A DNA stretch of 64,000 bases from Glycomyces niveus (GTDB lineage: Bacteria > Actinomycetota > Actinomycetes > Mycobacteriales > Micromonosporaceae): positions 248,001-312,000 of the forward strand of contig NZ_JAGFNP010000004.1 of assembly GCF_017592475.1 (NCBI RefSeq). Direction: 5' to 3'. Under the pieces are notes generated by a model that did not search any database, was not told where the DNA came from, and saw only the letters and a list, made by a program, of their open reading frames with translations. How positions within the stretch are numbered: position 1 is the first letter of the stretch; every line of letters begins with the position of its first letter. Shown piece by piece: positions 63,202-64,000 of this stretch. The translations under genes and the position numbers were made by a program.

Positions 63202-64000
63202 CCAGCGACTTCGCCATCGCCACGCCGGCACAGACCCGGACCTATGTCCGGCAGGCGATTCGACGCCACCGGCGACGGTTCACCGCAGCGGTCGTGCTCA
63301 CGGTCGGCACCGCACTCGCCGCCATGGCCGTGCCGTACCTGCTGGGGCAGATGACCCAAACACTCGCCGACCACCTCAGCGGTACGGGCGGCGATCCAAC
63401 CCGTGAGGTGGTCTGGCGGCTGCTGGTCGTCGCCGCGGCCATCGCCGCACAGGCGTTCCTCGCCCTCGCAGCGGCCCGAAGCGTGCTGACCCTGGGGCAG
63501 ATGATCACCGCCGACGTGCGAGAGGATTTCGTCGAACGCGTCACCGCACTCCCGCTGGGGAAAGTGGAGCGTTCGGGAACCGGAGAACTGCTCTCTCGCA
63601 CCACACTGGACGTCGCCCAGACGAACATGGCGATCACGGGCGAGGTCCCGCGCTTCTTTGCCGGCACATTGACCCTGGCCGTGTACCTCATCGGCGCGCT
63701 GTGGATCTCACCGCTGCTGACCGTGAGCGCGCTCCTCGCGGTCCCCCCGCTCATCCTCGCTTTCCGCTGGTACTTCGCCCGCGCGACCCGGGCTTTTCAC
63801 AAGCTGCAGGCTCGGCAGGCGGACCTGACCAGCACGGTGAACGAGACCATCGACGGCGCCCGGACCGTCGAGGCCATGTCCTGGCAGGAGCGACGGCGCT
63901 CCCTCACGGCACGCGACATCGATGCGGTCTGGGACGCCACCCGCGCGACGCTGCGGCTGCGTTCGGTCCTCTTCCCGGTACTGGACTTCTCGGTCCTGCT
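63198..64000 (+). CDS. ABC exporter partner subunit (C-terminus beyond window)
   Basis: ATG 63198 overlaps the previous stop (ATGA). The 267 residues seen are an exporter membrane domain: FTAAVVLTVGTALAAMAVPYLLGQM, coupling-helix region LPLGKVERSGTGELLSRTTLDV, LTLAVYLIGALWIS, and the intracellular NETIDGARTVEAMSWQERR. The ATPase lies outside the window; it should carry intact catalytic motifs to complement the degenerate partner. Confidence 0.9.
   Translation, partial: MTSDFAIATPAQTRTYVRQAIRRHRRRFTAAVVLTVGTALAAMAVPYLLGQMTQTLADHLSGTGGDPTREVVWRLLVVAAAIAAQAFLALAAARSVLTLGQMITADVREDFVERVTALPLGKVERSGTGELLSRTTLDVAQTNMAITGEVPRFFAGTLTLAVYLIGALWISPLLTVSALLAVPPLILAFRWYFARATRAFHKLQARQADLTSTVNETIDGARTVEAMSWQERRRSLTARDIDAVWDATRATLRLRSVLFPVLDFSVL

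Overview
The window is high-GC DNA (about 70% G+C, strong GC bias at third codon positions) of an actinomycete. Supporting traits are many Tat/Sec exported proteins, lipoproteins, a stand-alone WXG/EspC-type secretion module, NarL-type two-component genes, a ROK regulator next to a CBM2-GH5 cellulase, and ATGA-type translational coupling. I cannot fix the genus from sequence alone. A filamentous soil genus such as Glycomyces or a relative is a guess. No rRNA, tRNA, CRISPR array, complete insertion sequence or phage gene was seen.

Layout. 1-9010 (-): one giant exported protein of at least 3003 residues (ricin-type lectin domain followed by about 20 DUF11 repeats) that runs off the left edge. 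9.2-12.6 kb (-): two paralogous DUF418-type membrane acyltransferases flanking a GNAT acetyltransferase. 12.8-14.7 kb (+): response regulator and histidine kinase. 14.8-19.8 kb (-): TIGR03085 protein, TetR regulator, alpha/beta hydrolase, medium-chain oxidoreductase under a GACTC-repeat promoter, and an MFS exporter. 20.0-21.2 kb (-): a small secreted protein and a lipoprotein. 21.4-24.1 kb (+): a five-gene type VII-style toxin module (YbaB-like, EspC-like, WXG carrier, nuclease, SUKH immunity protein). 24.5-30.1 kb: subtilase, lipoprotein, PAS-PP2C phosphatase, exported unknown. 30.4-33.5 kb (+): ABC half-transporter and a helical-repeat protein. 33.6-36.6 kb: cellulase with a CebR-like operator, divergent from a ROK regulator. 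36.7-39.4 kb: a PfaD remnant, a methyltransferase and a membrane protein. 39.6-43.6 kb: an IrtAB/YbtPQ-like ABC pair divergent from a MerR regulator, with a CCTCAAG-N4-CTTGAGG operator between them. 43.7-45.5 kb: a stretch of gene fragments (YcaO C-terminus, frameshifted Tat/propeller protein, HTH and SDR pieces).

45.6-64 kb looks like a natural-product gene cluster without modular PKS or NRPS genes. One minus-strand block runs transketolase, NPPH-motif methyltransferase, SDR and FAD oxidoreductase, with NodU/CmcH O-carbamoyltransferase 49 nt further on. A second block starts at a textbook promoter (TTGACG-N17-TATAAT) and runs VioC-type Fe/2OG oxygenase, amidinotransferase, ornithine-carbamoyltransferase homologue, EctB-type aminotransferase and glycosyltransferase, with a GH42 glycosidase 39 nt behind. 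Divergently, a heterodimeric ABC exporter pair (first subunit lacking a recognisable P-loop) begins at 61432 and leaves the window on the right.

A possible reading is that aspartate semialdehyde is converted to 2,4-diaminobutyrate. That or a related amine is amidinated and/or N-carbamoylated and beta-hydroxylated, then joined to a sugar or carbocycle that is oxidised, methylated, O-carbamoylated and glycosylated. The exact product is not deducible. I recognise no described cluster with this gene set and order, so it is my main candidate for an undescribed system.
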